Shown here in pieces: positions 1-8,416 of a stretch of 64,000 nt of DNA; the first letter of the stretch is position 1, and every line of letters begins with the position of its first letter. Position numbers and translations under genes: made by a program. The notes below the pieces were generated by a model. It was given only the letters and a program-made list of their open reading frames with translations. It had not been told where the DNA came from and did not search any database. Source of the DNA: JAZKBN01 sp040388605 (lineage in GTDB: Bacteria > Bacteroidota > Bacteroidia > Cytophagales > Flexibacteraceae); assembly GCA_040388605.1 (NCBI GenBank), contig JAZKBN010000022.1, positions 56,565-120,564 of the forward strand. The letters are read 5' to 3'.

Positions 1-131
1 GGCTATGGAAACAGGGGAAACACAATGCGGCAGGCAGCATAAAGGCCAAACTAATATTGTATTCGTATTTATATACCTGCAAAAATAGGGAATGAGCAGC
101 TAAGCGCAGCCACGTTTAAACTTCGGGCATG

Positions 132-139
132 TATCTTTG
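132..139 (+). promoter_or_regulatory. -7 box of the GT-C-like membrane protein gene
   Basis: TATCTTTG matches the Bacteroidota -7 consensus TAnnTTTG. It ends six bases before the ATG at 145, so the transcript would be leaderless or nearly so. No clear TTTG -33 element is visible at the expected distance. Confidence 0.45.
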
Positions 140-144
140 TGCTT

Positions 145-1941
145 ATGCCCTTACCTGCATCAGGAGTTTCGCCCCTAAAAGAGTTAACAGCGCCCGGCCC
201 CAATAAGGCTCCGTTAGTTATAGCATTGTCGGTTTTTGCCCAATTAATGGCCTGGCTCATTTGGCATGCCTATACCACCTGCGAAGGCAATTGGGTGTAC
301 ACCATGGACGATACTTATATCCACATGGCTATAGCCCGCAACTTTGCCGAGCATGGCATTTGGGGCATGACCGTACATGAGTTCAGCAACAACAGCTCGG
401 GGCCCCTGTACACCCTCCTGCTTTCGCTTTGGTACAAGTTTGCCGGGCCCGGTATATACGCACCGCTGATTTTTAACCTGCTTTGCGCCCCGGCATGCAT
501 CTATATACTTTTTCGTAATCTAAGCCGCACGGCCGAAGGAGGCATACCGGTTTTCGGCAGCAGCAAAGCAATAAATAAATTTAGCGGGAATATTAATGCG
601 CCTGATGCTGCTGTGCCTGAAACCAGGGTAAGCCTCACCCTTAAAACCATTGTGCTGCTCATGGCTATGGGCGGGGGTTCTGTTGCCGTTAACACGCTCA
701 GCGGCATGGAGCATGTGCCGCAACTGTTGCTGAACCTGTTGTTCATAAACGTATGCGTGAACATCATCAGTAAAGAAAACCCTGAGCCACGCGATTATGC
801 CCTGTTGGCCCTGTTCGCCATGGGTATAGGCAGCATCCGGTTCGAAGGCATGTTTCTTGGGGCTGCGGCCTGCCTGCCCATGCTGTTGCGCAAACGCTAT
901 GCGGCCATTGCAGTAATAATTATAGGCGTGGGCATACCTGTTATAACACTGGGCATTTATTCATTGGGCCAGGGCAGCATGTTCCTCCCGAACTCGGTGC
1001 TGGTAAAAGCAAGGCCCTTTGATTTAAGCTCACTTGAAGGCTTTTTTAATACCACCGGGCTTTTTTATGCGCTGCACGCGCCCAATATTGTGGTACCAAT
1101 GGCGCTTTCGGTAATCATACTTTTTATAAGGTACAGGGGGGGCAGGCTCACATTTTCGGCGGGGAACCTGTACCTGTATTTCGTGGTGGCATTGTCGGTT
1201 AGCTTAATTCTTACGGCTTACCCGGCGGCGCACAGGTACCAAAGCTGGCTTATTGCCTTCAGCATTGTATCGGTATGGATAAACAGGCACACTTTGGCCA
1301 CCTTGTTCGTGTTCAGGAATATCGTATTCAGGTTTGCTGCTCTTGCCATTATTATTTTCCCATGGGCATGGCGAACTTATGTTTCAATATGGCTGGCACA
1401 GGGCGCATCGGCCAACATTTACGGGCAACAATACCAAATGGCGAAATTCGTGAAGCAGTACTACCCATTTAACACCATTGCCGCCAACGACATAGGCCTC
1501 ATCTGCTTCCTGAACCCGGAGGTAAAGCTGTTCGATATGTTCGGGCTGGCAACCATAAGTGTAGCCAGAACAAAGATGCAGCACCCCATGAACGCGCAGG
1601 CCCTCGACAGCCTTGCACGCATAGCCGGCGTTGATATAAGCATGTTCTACCGGGGCTGGATAAATACCGATTATTATAGAAACATGTATTTCGGCGGCGC
1701 ATTTTACCTGCAAAACAACCTCGTTTGCGGCTCCGATGAAGTGGTTTTCTTCGCCGCTAAACAAGCTGACCAGGCCAAACTGCAGGCCGATCTTAAAGCC
1801 TTCGCCCCCCAAATGCCTGCCAATGCCGAGCTCGTAAAAGCTGATACGTACGAAGACTTTAATAAGCTCTTCCCTAGAGATGAATCAGGCTACCAAATGC
1901 GGCAGCATTATAAGAGCCAGCTTCCGCCCAAACCTGAATAG
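145..1941 (+). CDS. GT-C-fold glycosyltransferase-like multi-pass membrane protein
   Basis: About 598 residues with roughly a dozen hydrophobic segments, starting with a membrane helix near residues 22-42. An acidic pair in the context MDDTYIHMAIARN (Asp55-Asp56) lies in the first extracytoplasmic loop, as in the lipid-phosphosugar-dependent GT-C transferases of the ArnT/PMT type. The C-terminal ~150 residues are soluble and would face the periplasm. The inferred role is transfer of a sugar from a polyprenyl carrier to a cell-surface acceptor; the substrate cannot be read from the sequence. GTG at 139 is also in frame, but ATG at 145 fits the -7 box at 132-139. It stands alone, with nuoN following after about 130 bases. 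A function other than glycosyl transfer is possible. Confidence 0.6.
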   Translation: MPLPASGVSPLKELTAPGPNKAPLVIALSVFAQLMAWLIWHAYTTCEGNWVYTMDDTYIHMAIARNFAEHGIWGMTVHEFSNNSSGPLYTLLLSLWYKFAGPGIYAPLIFNLLCAPACIYILFRNLSRTAEGGIPVFGSSKAINKFSGNINAPDAAVPETRVSLTLKTIVLLMAMGGGSVAVNTLSGMEHVPQLLLNLLFINVCVNIISKENPEPRDYALLALFAMGIGSIRFEGMFLGAAACLPMLLRKRYAAIAVIIIGVGIPVITLGIYSLGQGSMFLPNSVLVKARPFDLSSLEGFFNTTGLFYALHAPNIVVPMALSVIILFIRYRGGRLTFSAGNLYLYFVVALSVSLILTAYPAAHRYQSWLIAFSIVSVWINRHTLATLFVFRNIVFRFAALAIIIFPWAWRTYVSIWLAQGASANIYGQQYQMAKFVKQYYPFNTIAANDIGLICFLNPEVKLFDMFGLATISVARTKMQHPMNAQALDSLARIAGVDISMFYRGWINTDYYRNMYFGGAFYLQNNLVCGSDEVVFFAAKQADQAKLQADLKAFAPQMPANAELVKADTYEDFNKLFPRDESGYQMRQHYKSQLPPKPE

Positions 1942-2069
1942 CACAATTGCAAAACAGCATTCACCGGGCATTTGCCTTTTCCCCGGTATAAAATAGCATA
2001 TTTCCGAAACAGGCTATTAACTTTACGCCTGTATGCCCCTAAGCATAAGCCTGCAAACCCAAAACTGAT

Positions 2070-3494
2070 TTGCCCGAAATAAGCACATACAGCAGCAACC
2101 TGAGCCTCATAATACCTGAGCTTATACTGGCTGTTGCCGTTTGCATACTCACCCTTGCCGGCCTTTGGAAGAACGCCCCGGTTTGGCTTCCGCAGGCAAT
2201 ATGCGTTTGCGTGCTGCTGCCCGTAATAAGCCTCGGCAGCATGCCCGTTGATACCCGCGAAACCGTTTTTGCCGGCGCCATACATTTAGGCACTTTTAAC
2301 CGCGAGATAATGGTTATCTGCGATTTTGCCACAGGCCTCAGCCTTTGGCTGTACGCAAGCCGCAGCAGCCGAAAGCTTCCTATCGAGGTTTACCCGCTCA
2401 TGATTACCATGCTGCTGGGTATGCACCTGATGGCTGCAAGCGCCAACCTGCTCATGCTTTTTATTGCGCTTGAGCTGGTATCGGTTTGCGCGTATGGCTT
2501 AACGGCATTCGGTTCGGGGCAGGCGGCATCTGAAGCGGCTATCAAGTATTTGCTGTTCGGCATTACGGCATCTGCATTTATGCTGTACGGCATGAGCTGG
2601 CTCTACGGTTTCAGCGGAAGCCTGTATTTTGAGCATGAAAGCTTCAGCGTTGCGCTCAATAATGCGCCGCGTTTCCCGGTAATGCTGGCTTTGGCTTTTA
2701 CATTGGCGGGCATGCTGTTTAAAGTATCGGCCTTCCCCTGGCACAGCTGGGCTCCCGATGTTTACGAAAGCGCCCCCCTGCCCGTAGTGGCAGTTTTCAA
2801 CGCAGGCAGCAAGGCTGCAGGGCTTGTGCTGCTGTTCAATTTCGCTATACACGTTCGTGTTGAAGGCATGCGTGAGCTGCTGGCAGGCGCTGCTGCCATC
2901 AGCATGATTGTGGGGAACCTGGCAGCTATGCGGCAGAAAAACCCCAGGAGGCTCATAGCCTGGTCGTCGGTGGCGCAATCGGGCTTTATGCTCTGCCTCT
3001 GCGCTGCAGCCGGGCCCGATTCAGGCACGGCTTTGCAGTTTTACATATTTATGTACCTGCTGCTTACCATGGCCGTTTTCGCGCTCCTGCTGGCTTTCGA
3101 AAAGCATAACCCCAAGGGCACTATAGAAGATTTTGCAGGGCTTGGTATAAGCAACCCCGGTTTAGGTATTTGCATGCTGCTGGTTATGGCGGGCTTAACG
3201 GGCCTGCCACCCACAGGGGGCTTTACAGCCAAGCTGCTCACCTTTGTTGATTTGCTTGGCAATGCCCAAAGCAGCGGCAATAAAACCCTGTATTGGCTCC
3301 TGCTTATTGCGGCCCTGAACACCCTGCCTGCGCTGTACTATTACCTGCGCATACCCTTTTATATGTTTTTCCGGAAGCGTAAGGAAGGCAGGCTCGAGCA
3401 AAGATTCCCCTTATGGCTGCAGGTTTTGGCCTGGGGCCTTACCCTGATTATGATGCTGGGCTTTTTTGCTACCGGGCTGTTTATTGCGAATTAG
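2070..3494 (+). CDS. nuoN: NADH-quinone oxidoreductase subunit N (isolated copy)
   Basis: A 474-residue, almost wholly hydrophobic protein of the antiporter-like complex I family. Residues ~211-235 carry the NuoN/NuoL signature with the transmembrane lysine (MLFKVSAFPWHSWAPDVYES), and residues ~285-305 carry the RRLIAWSSVAQSG segment. It would form one proton-pumping unit of the membrane arm. The only start that keeps the first helix is TTG at 2070. Unusually, it lies about 29 kb from the nuoCDEF and nuoAB units in this window and on the opposite strand, with no nuoL or nuoM beside it. NuoN is preferred over Mrp-type antiporter subunits because of length and motif, but an orphan antiporter-like protein cannot be excluded. 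Confidence 0.8.
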   Translation: MPEISTYSSNLSLIIPELILAVAVCILTLAGLWKNAPVWLPQAICVCVLLPVISLGSMPVDTRETVFAGAIHLGTFNREIMVICDFATGLSLWLYASRSSRKLPIEVYPLMITMLLGMHLMAASANLLMLFIALELVSVCAYGLTAFGSGQAASEAAIKYLLFGITASAFMLYGMSWLYGFSGSLYFEHESFSVALNNAPRFPVMLALAFTLAGMLFKVSAFPWHSWAPDVYESAPLPVVAVFNAGSKAAGLVLLFNFAIHVRVEGMRELLAGAAAISMIVGNLAAMRQKNPRRLIAWSSVAQSGFMLCLCAAAGPDSGTALQFYIFMYLLLTMAVFALLLAFEKHNPKGTIEDFAGLGISNPGLGICMLLVMAGLTGLPPTGGFTAKLLTFVDLLGNAQSSGNKTLYWLLLIAALNTLPALYYYLRIPFYMFFRKRKEGRLEQRFPLWLQVLAWGLTLIMMLGFFATGLFIAN

Positions 3495-3567
3495 TGGCGC
3501 ATTCAGCCTGCGAAAGGCTTGTGCCCGGCCATGTTAAAGATGATTCCTGTTAATACCCATTTCAAAT

Positions 3568-4218
3568 ATGTCTCGTATTCCTGTCGATGAAAAAATGCTT
3601 GCTTATGTTGAAAGCATGAGCAGCCCCGAGTTCAGCTATCTTGCCGAGCTCAACCGGGAAACCTATACCAAGGTATTATCGCCGCAAATGCTCAGCGGGC
3701 ACTTGCAGGGCCGCGTGCTCAGCATGCTGGCCTATATGATACAGCCGAAATATATACTTGAAATAGGTACTTACACTGGTTATTCGGCGCTGTGCATGGC
3801 AGAAGGGCTGGTACCCGGCGGCATGCTGCATACCATTGATATTAACGATGAGCTGAATCCCATGGTGCAGCGCTATATAGCGCAGGCCGGCATGCAGGAC
3901 CGCATTACCTGCCACCTTGGTCGCGCAGCCGATATTATACCCACCCTGCCCTATACCTGGGATATGGTTTTCATAGATGCCGACAAAACCGGCTACCCTG
4001 CTTATTACGATTTGGTATTTGAACAGGTTCGACCGGGAGGCTATATAATATCAGATAACGTATTGGCAGGCGGCAAGGTAACGGAACCCGAAAACGCCGC
4101 CACCGACAAACCCCTTGCCCGCATGCTGGCCTTCAACAAAAAACTGCAGGACGATGAGCGTGTAGAGAATGTAATTTTCCCTATCCGCGATGGCTTAAAC
4201 GTGGTGAGGAAAAAGTAA
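3568..4218 (+). CDS. SAM-dependent O-methyltransferase, class I (CCoAOMT-like)
   Basis: A 216-residue Rossmann-fold methyltransferase of the catechol/caffeoyl-CoA type. Motif I for S-adenosylmethionine is EIGTYTGYSAL near residues 65-75. The metal-binding segment VFIDADK lies near 134-140, followed by RPGGYIISDNVL near 153-165. These sites normally hold a divalent cation that activates a vicinal diol or catechol hydroxyl. Length is normal for the family. It begins 73 bases after nuoN on the same strand and may be cotranscribed with it. The substrate is not predictable; bacterial members act on a range of phenolic or polyketide compounds. Confidence 0.85.
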   Translation: MSRIPVDEKMLAYVESMSSPEFSYLAELNRETYTKVLSPQMLSGHLQGRVLSMLAYMIQPKYILEIGTYTGYSALCMAEGLVPGGMLHTIDINDELNPMVQRYIAQAGMQDRITCHLGRAADIIPTLPYTWDMVFIDADKTGYPAYYDLVFEQVRPGGYIISDNVLAGGKVTEPENAATDKPLARMLAFNKKLQDDERVENVIFPIRDGLNVVRKK

Positions 4219-4308
4219 AGCACAGCCTATTTATTTACCGCTGCCCGCAACTTAAAGCAGATAATTCGCAAGCAGGAGCTTTTAATTACTTGCCGGTAAA
4301 GCGCCGCG

Positions 4309-4316
4309 TAATTTTG
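4309..4316 (+). promoter_or_regulatory. -7 box of the candidate ncRNA
   Basis: TAATTTTG fits TAnnTTTG exactly. A TTG upstream (4290-4292) is 16 bases away, shorter than the usual 19-20, so the -33 element is doubtful. The predicted start near 4323 places the structured segment and terminator inside one short transcript. Confidence 0.4.
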
Positions 4317-4322
4317 TAAAAA

Positions 4323-4494
4323 CGGCCTTTACGGGCCCTTATGAGTGAATAAGGGTAAGTTAAAGGAAAAACAGCTAAATGATTATTGTGATCCGGTAAA
4401 TATTTATCAGTATATTTACCCATCTTAATCGCAACCCACCTTTACCTTGCATATACCTTTTTGGGTCGGCACCTGTTGCCGACCTTCTTTTTTT
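4323..4494 (+). ncRNA. Candidate structured small RNA with its own promoter and terminator
   Basis: The 300-base gap between the O-methyltransferase and DUF4440-like genes has no plausible ORF but has ordered secondary structure. There is a 7-bp hairpin with 6-nt loop (4336-4342 with 4349-4355), a 9-bp hairpin (4395-4403 with 4412-4420), and a long-range stem of 12 positions (4355-4366 with 4439-4450; one wobble, one mismatch) enclosing the second hairpin. It ends in an 8-bp GC stem followed by a T tract (4464-4494). With the -7 box at 4309-4316 this predicts an RNA of about 170 nt. I do not recognise it as tmRNA, RNase P RNA or SRP RNA. It could instead be the long 3' UTR of the upstream gene. 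Confidence 0.4.
4464..4494 (+). terminator. Intrinsic terminator of the ncRNA or O-methyltransferase transcript
   Basis: Perfect 8-bp stem GGTCGGCA/TGCCGACC (4464-4471 and 4477-4484) with a 5-nt loop, followed directly by a T-rich tract. It is about 245 bases beyond the O-methyltransferase stop. Confidence 0.8.
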
Positions 4495-4518
4495 AAGGGG
4501 TAATATCGGAACTGCTTT

Positions 4519-4896
4519 TTAGTTTTCTTCCGGCAACAATACTGATGTAGCGGCAATTACCTGGAGTCGGCCGTCGGTTTGCTGCCAAACGCGGCTGTAC
4601 CTGAAACGACCGTTGAAAAATTTACCTTCATAGGTTCCGCTCAGGTAAAGCACAAGATTTACCACTGCCGTATCGCCGAAGAGCCTGATGCTTTGCTCTT
4701 TCAAAAAAAATTGTTGAAACCTGAGCTGCCCGCTTATATGCACCGATAAATCCTGCGCCTTGCTCAAAACCCTGCCTTCATGGTTTGTAAAAACCATTTG
4801 GCTGTGCAGCAGGCGCGCAAGCGTTTCCACGTTGCCGCTCTCCATGGCATTCAGCAATTGTTTTTCGTGGTTAATAATATCTTCTTTTTCAATCAT
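4519..4896 (-). CDS. DUF4440 / SnoaL-like (NTF2-fold) protein
   Basis: A 125-residue protein with the layout of the NTF2-like DUF4440 family: an N-terminal helix (INHEKQLLNAMESGNVETL) with a short helix after it, then a strand-rich cone including LLHSQMVFTNHEGRVLS, a segment ending in GDTAVVNLVLYLSGTY, and a last strand pair ending in QVIAATSVLLPE. Members are small ligand-binding or catalytic cone folds, often of unknown substrate, and no catalytic residue can be named here. The gene is divergent from glyS and convergent with the ncRNA candidate. No signal peptide, so probably cytoplasmic. Confidence 0.7.
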   Translation of the reverse strand: MIEKEDIINHEKQLLNAMESGNVETLARLLHSQMVFTNHEGRVLSKAQDLSVHISGQLRFQQFFLKEQSIRLFGDTAVVNLVLYLSGTYEGKFFNGRFRYSRVWQQTDGRLQVIAATSVLLPEEN

Positions 4897-5083
4897 GGGG
4901 CAAGCGGGTACTAAAATGCAAAACAGGGTAATTCAGGGCAGAGCGCAGGCACTAAGGTACATAAGCCGCATCATTTTTTACAATTCGGAACCCAAAATAC
5001 ACGTAATTTGCATCCCCTTTGGCGCAGCACAATCCGGTGCCTGCGTTGCGAAGGGCATAAAAGAAAGCTTAACATTTAATACC

Positions 5084-6574
5084 ATGTCAGCAGAACAGCA
5101 GCCCGCGCAGCAGGCAGAAAGCGGTCAACTTAAAGACATTATCAGCCACGCACGCGAATACGGCTTCGTGTTTCCGAGCAGTGAAATTTACGATGGCTTA
5201 CAAGCCGTGTACGACTACGGCCAAATGGGCGTGGAGCTCAAGAATAACCTGAAAGCCGCCTGGTGGAAAACCATGACTCAGGTGCACGAGAACATTGCCG
5301 GTCTCGATTCGGCTATATTCATGCACCCCCTTATCTGGAAAGCAAGCGGCCACGTTGATTCTTTCAACGACCCCATGATAGATAACAAGGACAGCAAGAA
5401 GCGCTACCGTGCCGATACTCTTCTGGAAGATCGCGCTGCCGCCATTGCCGATGCCGGGGACCCCGTTCGCGCGCAGGAAATACTTGATACCCTTGCCAAA
5501 CACCTGGGCGCCGGCGACCTTACCGCCGTGCGCGACATGATTATTACAGAGAACATCACCTGCCCCCTCAGCAATACCGCCAACTGGACCGAGGTTCGCC
5601 AATTTAACCTCATGTTCAGCACGCAGGTAGGCGCAGTGGCCGAAGATGCATCGCTGATATACCTGAGGCCCGAAACGGCCCAGGGCATTTTCGTGAATTT
5701 CCTGAACGTGCAGAAAACCGGGCGCTATAAGCTTCCTTTCGGTATTGCCCAAATTGGAAAGGCTTTCCGTAACGAAGTAGTGGCCAGGCAGTTTATTTTC
5801 CGTATGCGCGAGTTCGAGCAAATGGAGATGCAGTACTTTGTGCGCCCCGGTGACGAAATGCAATGGTATGAGCACTGGCGCGATACACGCATGAAATGGC
5901 ATAAAGCCATAGGCCTGCCTGCCGCGTCGCTTAAATTCCATGTGCACGAGAAATTGGCCCACTATGCCAACGCCGCCGTTGATGTGGAGTATAAATTCCC
6001 TTTCGGCTTCAAAGAAATTGAAGGTATTCACTCCCGCACCGATTTCGACCTGAGCAGCCACCAGGCCCTCAGCAAGAAAAAAATGATTTACCAGGATCCG
6101 GAGCTGAACAAAAGCTATGTGCCCTTTGTGGTGGAAACATCGGTAGGGGTAGATCGCCTTTTCCTTGCAACTATGTGTAACGCCTATACCGAGGAAACCA
6201 TTACCGAAGGCGAAAACACCAAGACCCGTACCTTCCTGAAATTCCACCCGGCATTGGCGCCTATAAAGGCAGCCATTTTCCCGCTGGTTAAAAAAGACGG
6301 TTTGCCCGAAATAGCCAAGGAAATCTATAACGACCTGCGCGTTGATTTTAAAGTGGCCTACGAGGAAAAAGACACCCTGGGCAAGCGTTATACCCGCCAG
6401 GATCTTTGCGGCACCCCCTTCTGCATAGCCATTGACTATGAAACCAAGGACGACAACTGCGTAACCATTCGCGACCGAGATACCCGCGAGCAAATACGAG
6501 TGCCCATTTCTGAGCTTCGTGAGCGCCTTGAAAAGGCTACCTCTATGAAGCGCATACTGGAGCAAATGATGTAG
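5084..6574 (+). CDS. glyS: Glycyl-tRNA synthetase, single-chain class II (eukaryote-like type)
   Basis: A 496-residue enzyme charging tRNA-Gly in the cytoplasm, homodimeric in this family. Class II motif 2 is visible as FRNEVVARQF...REFEQMEM near residues 229-250, and motif 3 as ETSVGVDRLFLA near 351-362. The C-terminal ~100 residues form the anticodon-binding domain (from LAPIKAAIFPLV onward). The open frame extends upstream to 4760, but that extension runs antisense through the DUF4440-like gene and reads as non-protein sequence; ATG at 5084 gives the normal family start. The gene has its own terminator (6596-6634). The single-chain form is usual in Bacteroidota, unlike the alpha/beta enzyme of Proteobacteria. 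Confidence 0.95.
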   Translation: MSAEQQPAQQAESGQLKDIISHAREYGFVFPSSEIYDGLQAVYDYGQMGVELKNNLKAAWWKTMTQVHENIAGLDSAIFMHPLIWKASGHVDSFNDPMIDNKDSKKRYRADTLLEDRAAAIADAGDPVRAQEILDTLAKHLGAGDLTAVRDMIITENITCPLSNTANWTEVRQFNLMFSTQVGAVAEDASLIYLRPETAQGIFVNFLNVQKTGRYKLPFGIAQIGKAFRNEVVARQFIFRMREFEQMEMQYFVRPGDEMQWYEHWRDTRMKWHKAIGLPAASLKFHVHEKLAHYANAAVDVEYKFPFGFKEIEGIHSRTDFDLSSHQALSKKKMIYQDPELNKSYVPFVVETSVGVDRLFLATMCNAYTEETITEGENTKTRTFLKFHPALAPIKAAIFPLVKKDGLPEIAKEIYNDLRVDFKVAYEEKDTLGKRYTRQDLCGTPFCIAIDYETKDDNCVTIRDRDTREQIRVPISELRERLEKATSMKRILEQMM

Positions 6575-6595
6575 TACCCCCTTAAATGCGGTCAT

Positions 6596-6634
6596 AAACG
6601 GCGCGGGGTTTTGCCCTGTGCCGTTTCGCATTTT
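6596..6634 (+). terminator. glyS terminator
   Basis: Stem AAACGGC/GCCGTTT with GC-rich inner pairing around a TTTTG loop (6596-6626), followed by a short T run. It lies just after the glyS stop. Confidence 0.7.
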
Positions 6635-6794
6635 AATACTGCTGATATAATGCTTTACCTTCGGTCAAATTGACAGAAGTTTTCGATAACAAAGGCCATG
6701 CAGGCATAAACCACAAGCGGGCGCATTATTTGCATACCTTTATATATTATTACAATTACCCGTTAAGCCGGATATTTAAAACCGGTTAACAGCT

Positions 6795-7256
6795 ATGAAA
6801 GAGAAAACCGAAGCCTTTGTAAACATACTTAACCGCAAGGCCCGGCACGAGTATGAAATTCTTGATACCTGGAAAGCCGGCATCGTGTTGCAGGGCACCG
6901 AGGTAAAATCTGTTCGCCGCAGCAAGGTGAATTTGCAGGATGCCTATTGCCAGTTCCGTAACGATGAGCTTTTTATTGTAAACCTGCACATAAGCCCCTA
7001 TGCCGAAGGCAGCTACAATAACCACCAGCCAAAATCTGACCGCAAGCTGTTGCTTAAGCGCAGCGAGCTCAATAAAATACAGGACCGTGCCAAAGACCAG
7101 GGCATAGCCATGATTCCCCTGCGGCTCTATATTAACGATCGCGGGCTTATTAAAGTGGAGTTCGGCGTTGGCCGCGGTAAAAAACTCTTCGATAAACGCG
7201 ACGATATTAAGGAAAAAGACCTGCGCCGCGAAAAAGATCGCATGCAGGCAGACTGA
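6795..7256 (+). CDS. smpB: SsrA-binding protein SmpB
   Basis: A 153-residue small basic OB-fold protein that carries tmRNA into stalled ribosomes during trans-translation. Typical segments are present: NRKARHEYEILDTWKAGIVL, LQGTEVKSVR, the LHISPYAEGS strand, KRSELNKI, and the positively charged C-terminal tail ending in DLRREKDRMQ that enters the mRNA channel. Length is normal. It is monocistronic, bounded by the glyS terminator and its own terminator (7330-7368). The ssrA gene was looked for nearby and not found. Confidence 0.95.
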   Translation: MKEKTEAFVNILNRKARHEYEILDTWKAGIVLQGTEVKSVRRSKVNLQDAYCQFRNDELFIVNLHISPYAEGSYNNHQPKSDRKLLLKRSELNKIQDRAKDQGIAMIPLRLYINDRGLIKVEFGVGRGKKLFDKRDDIKEKDLRREKDRMQAD

Positions 7257-7329
7257 TACAGGGCAGAGCTACACCCCGTTTAATATGGGTACTGCTATTG
7301 CCCATACTTACACACTTTCTAAATACAGC

Positions 7330-7368
7330 ATACCCGGTTTTCATAAAGAGCAAAGCCGGGTATTTTTT
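7330..7368 (+). terminator. smpB terminator
   Basis: Stem ATACCCGG/CCGGGTAT (7330-7337 and 7356-7363) with extra inner pairing, followed by a T tract. Confidence 0.75.
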
Positions 7369-7433
7369 ATACTTTTACACACCCAAAATTCGTTTTCCAC
7401 AGGAAGCCGAAACGGCCGGATAAGCAAAATAAC

Positions 7434-8162
7434 ATGTTCTCGTTTTTTAAGAAAAAAGAGCAGGAGTCAGAATACGAACCCCTGAACACCGATATTCACA
7501 GCCACCTGCTGCCCGGCATAGACGACGGTGCGGCCACCATTGAAGACAGCCTTATCCTGCTTCGCGGCTTTATAGATATGGGTTTTCGTAAGGTTATTAC
7601 CACACCTCACGTACTTGAGGGTTTCCCCAATACCCCTGAAATAATTAAGGCCAAGCTTGCCGAGGTGCAGGCAGCAGCCAAAGCCGCCAATCTCGATATA
7701 CAGATAGGCGCCGCCGCCGAGTACTTTTTCGATGAAACCTTTGTGCGGAAAGTGATGAAAGGCGAGGAGCTGCTCACCTTCGGAGATAATTACCTGCTTT
7801 TTGAAACCGCTTTCCTGAACGAGCCCATTAACCTGAAAGACATGATTAAAGAAATGATCTGGAAAGGTTTCAAGCCCGTAATGGCCCACCCCGAACGCTA
7901 TACATGGCTTGCCAACAACAAGGAAAAGCTGAAGCAATACCATGAAACCGGTGTGCTCTTCCAGGTAAACGTAATGGCCTTTGCCGGCTTTTATGATGAG
8001 GCTGCCAAGAAAACCGCTGAATGGCTCACCGATAATGAAATGGTAAGCTTTCTCGGTTCAGATTGCCATAAGGTGAAACACCAGGAGGGTTATAAAACGG
8101 CCATGAAAACAAAGCATTTTAAGAAGGCTATGGAACTGCCGTTGTTGAACAGGTGGTTGTAG
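7434..8162 (+). CDS. CpsB/YwqE-type PHP-domain tyrosine-protein phosphatase
   Basis: A 242-residue metal-dependent phosphatase of the PHP superfamily. The first metal-binding motif is TDIHSHLLPGIDDGA (His22, His24, Asp30-31). Further ligands are seen in VITTPHV (~residue 61), MAHPERY (~146-151) and FLGSDCHKV (~203-211). Family members dephosphorylate tyrosine kinases that control capsule or exopolysaccharide chain length. No such kinase gene lies in this window, so the partner is unknown. The lysine-rich N-terminus (MFSFFKKKEQ) is common in Bacteroidota members. It is flanked by strong terminators on both sides. Confidence 0.85.
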   Translation: MFSFFKKKEQESEYEPLNTDIHSHLLPGIDDGAATIEDSLILLRGFIDMGFRKVITTPHVLEGFPNTPEIIKAKLAEVQAAAKAANLDIQIGAAAEYFFDETFVRKVMKGEELLTFGDNYLLFETAFLNEPINLKDMIKEMIWKGFKPVMAHPERYTWLANNKEKLKQYHETGVLFQVNVMAFAGFYDEAAKKTAEWLTDNEMVSFLGSDCHKVKHQEGYKTAMKTKHFKKAMELPLLNRWL

Positions 8163-8187
8163 CCCAATTTATTTCCAAGGTTTTATG

Positions 8188-8234
8188 ATATATAATGCTC
8201 CGGATACCTGTATCCGGAGCATTATATATTTAAG
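8188..8234 (+). terminator. Terminator after the PHP phosphatase gene
   Basis: Perfect 19-bp stem (8188-8206 with 8211-8229) around the loop CCTG. The stem has a GC core and AT-rich outer pairs, so the base of the hairpin supplies the T run. Confidence 0.85.
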
Positions 8235-8416
8235 AGATATTTACTGTTTTAAAATATTTTTAAGGCCTAAACTAAAAACACAGCTTATTGATATATTGAA
8301 TTTAAACAATACAATATCAACCAAGATTTCCATAAATAATGTAATTTAATTTTACGCTAACGGTTACTTTTAATTAAGCCGATGTATTAACCTGCAAACT
8401 TTAATACCTCCGTTTT

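Noticed and set aside
4760..5083. A 108-residue N-terminal extension of glycyl-tRNA synthetase
   Set aside because: The extension runs through the DUF4440-like gene on the other strand and does not resemble the family; ATG at 5084 gives the normal enzyme.
5198..6631. A 477-codon open frame antisense to glyS
   Set aside because: It is the shadow of a strongly biased coding frame on the other strand, has unnatural composition, and shows no recognisable domain.
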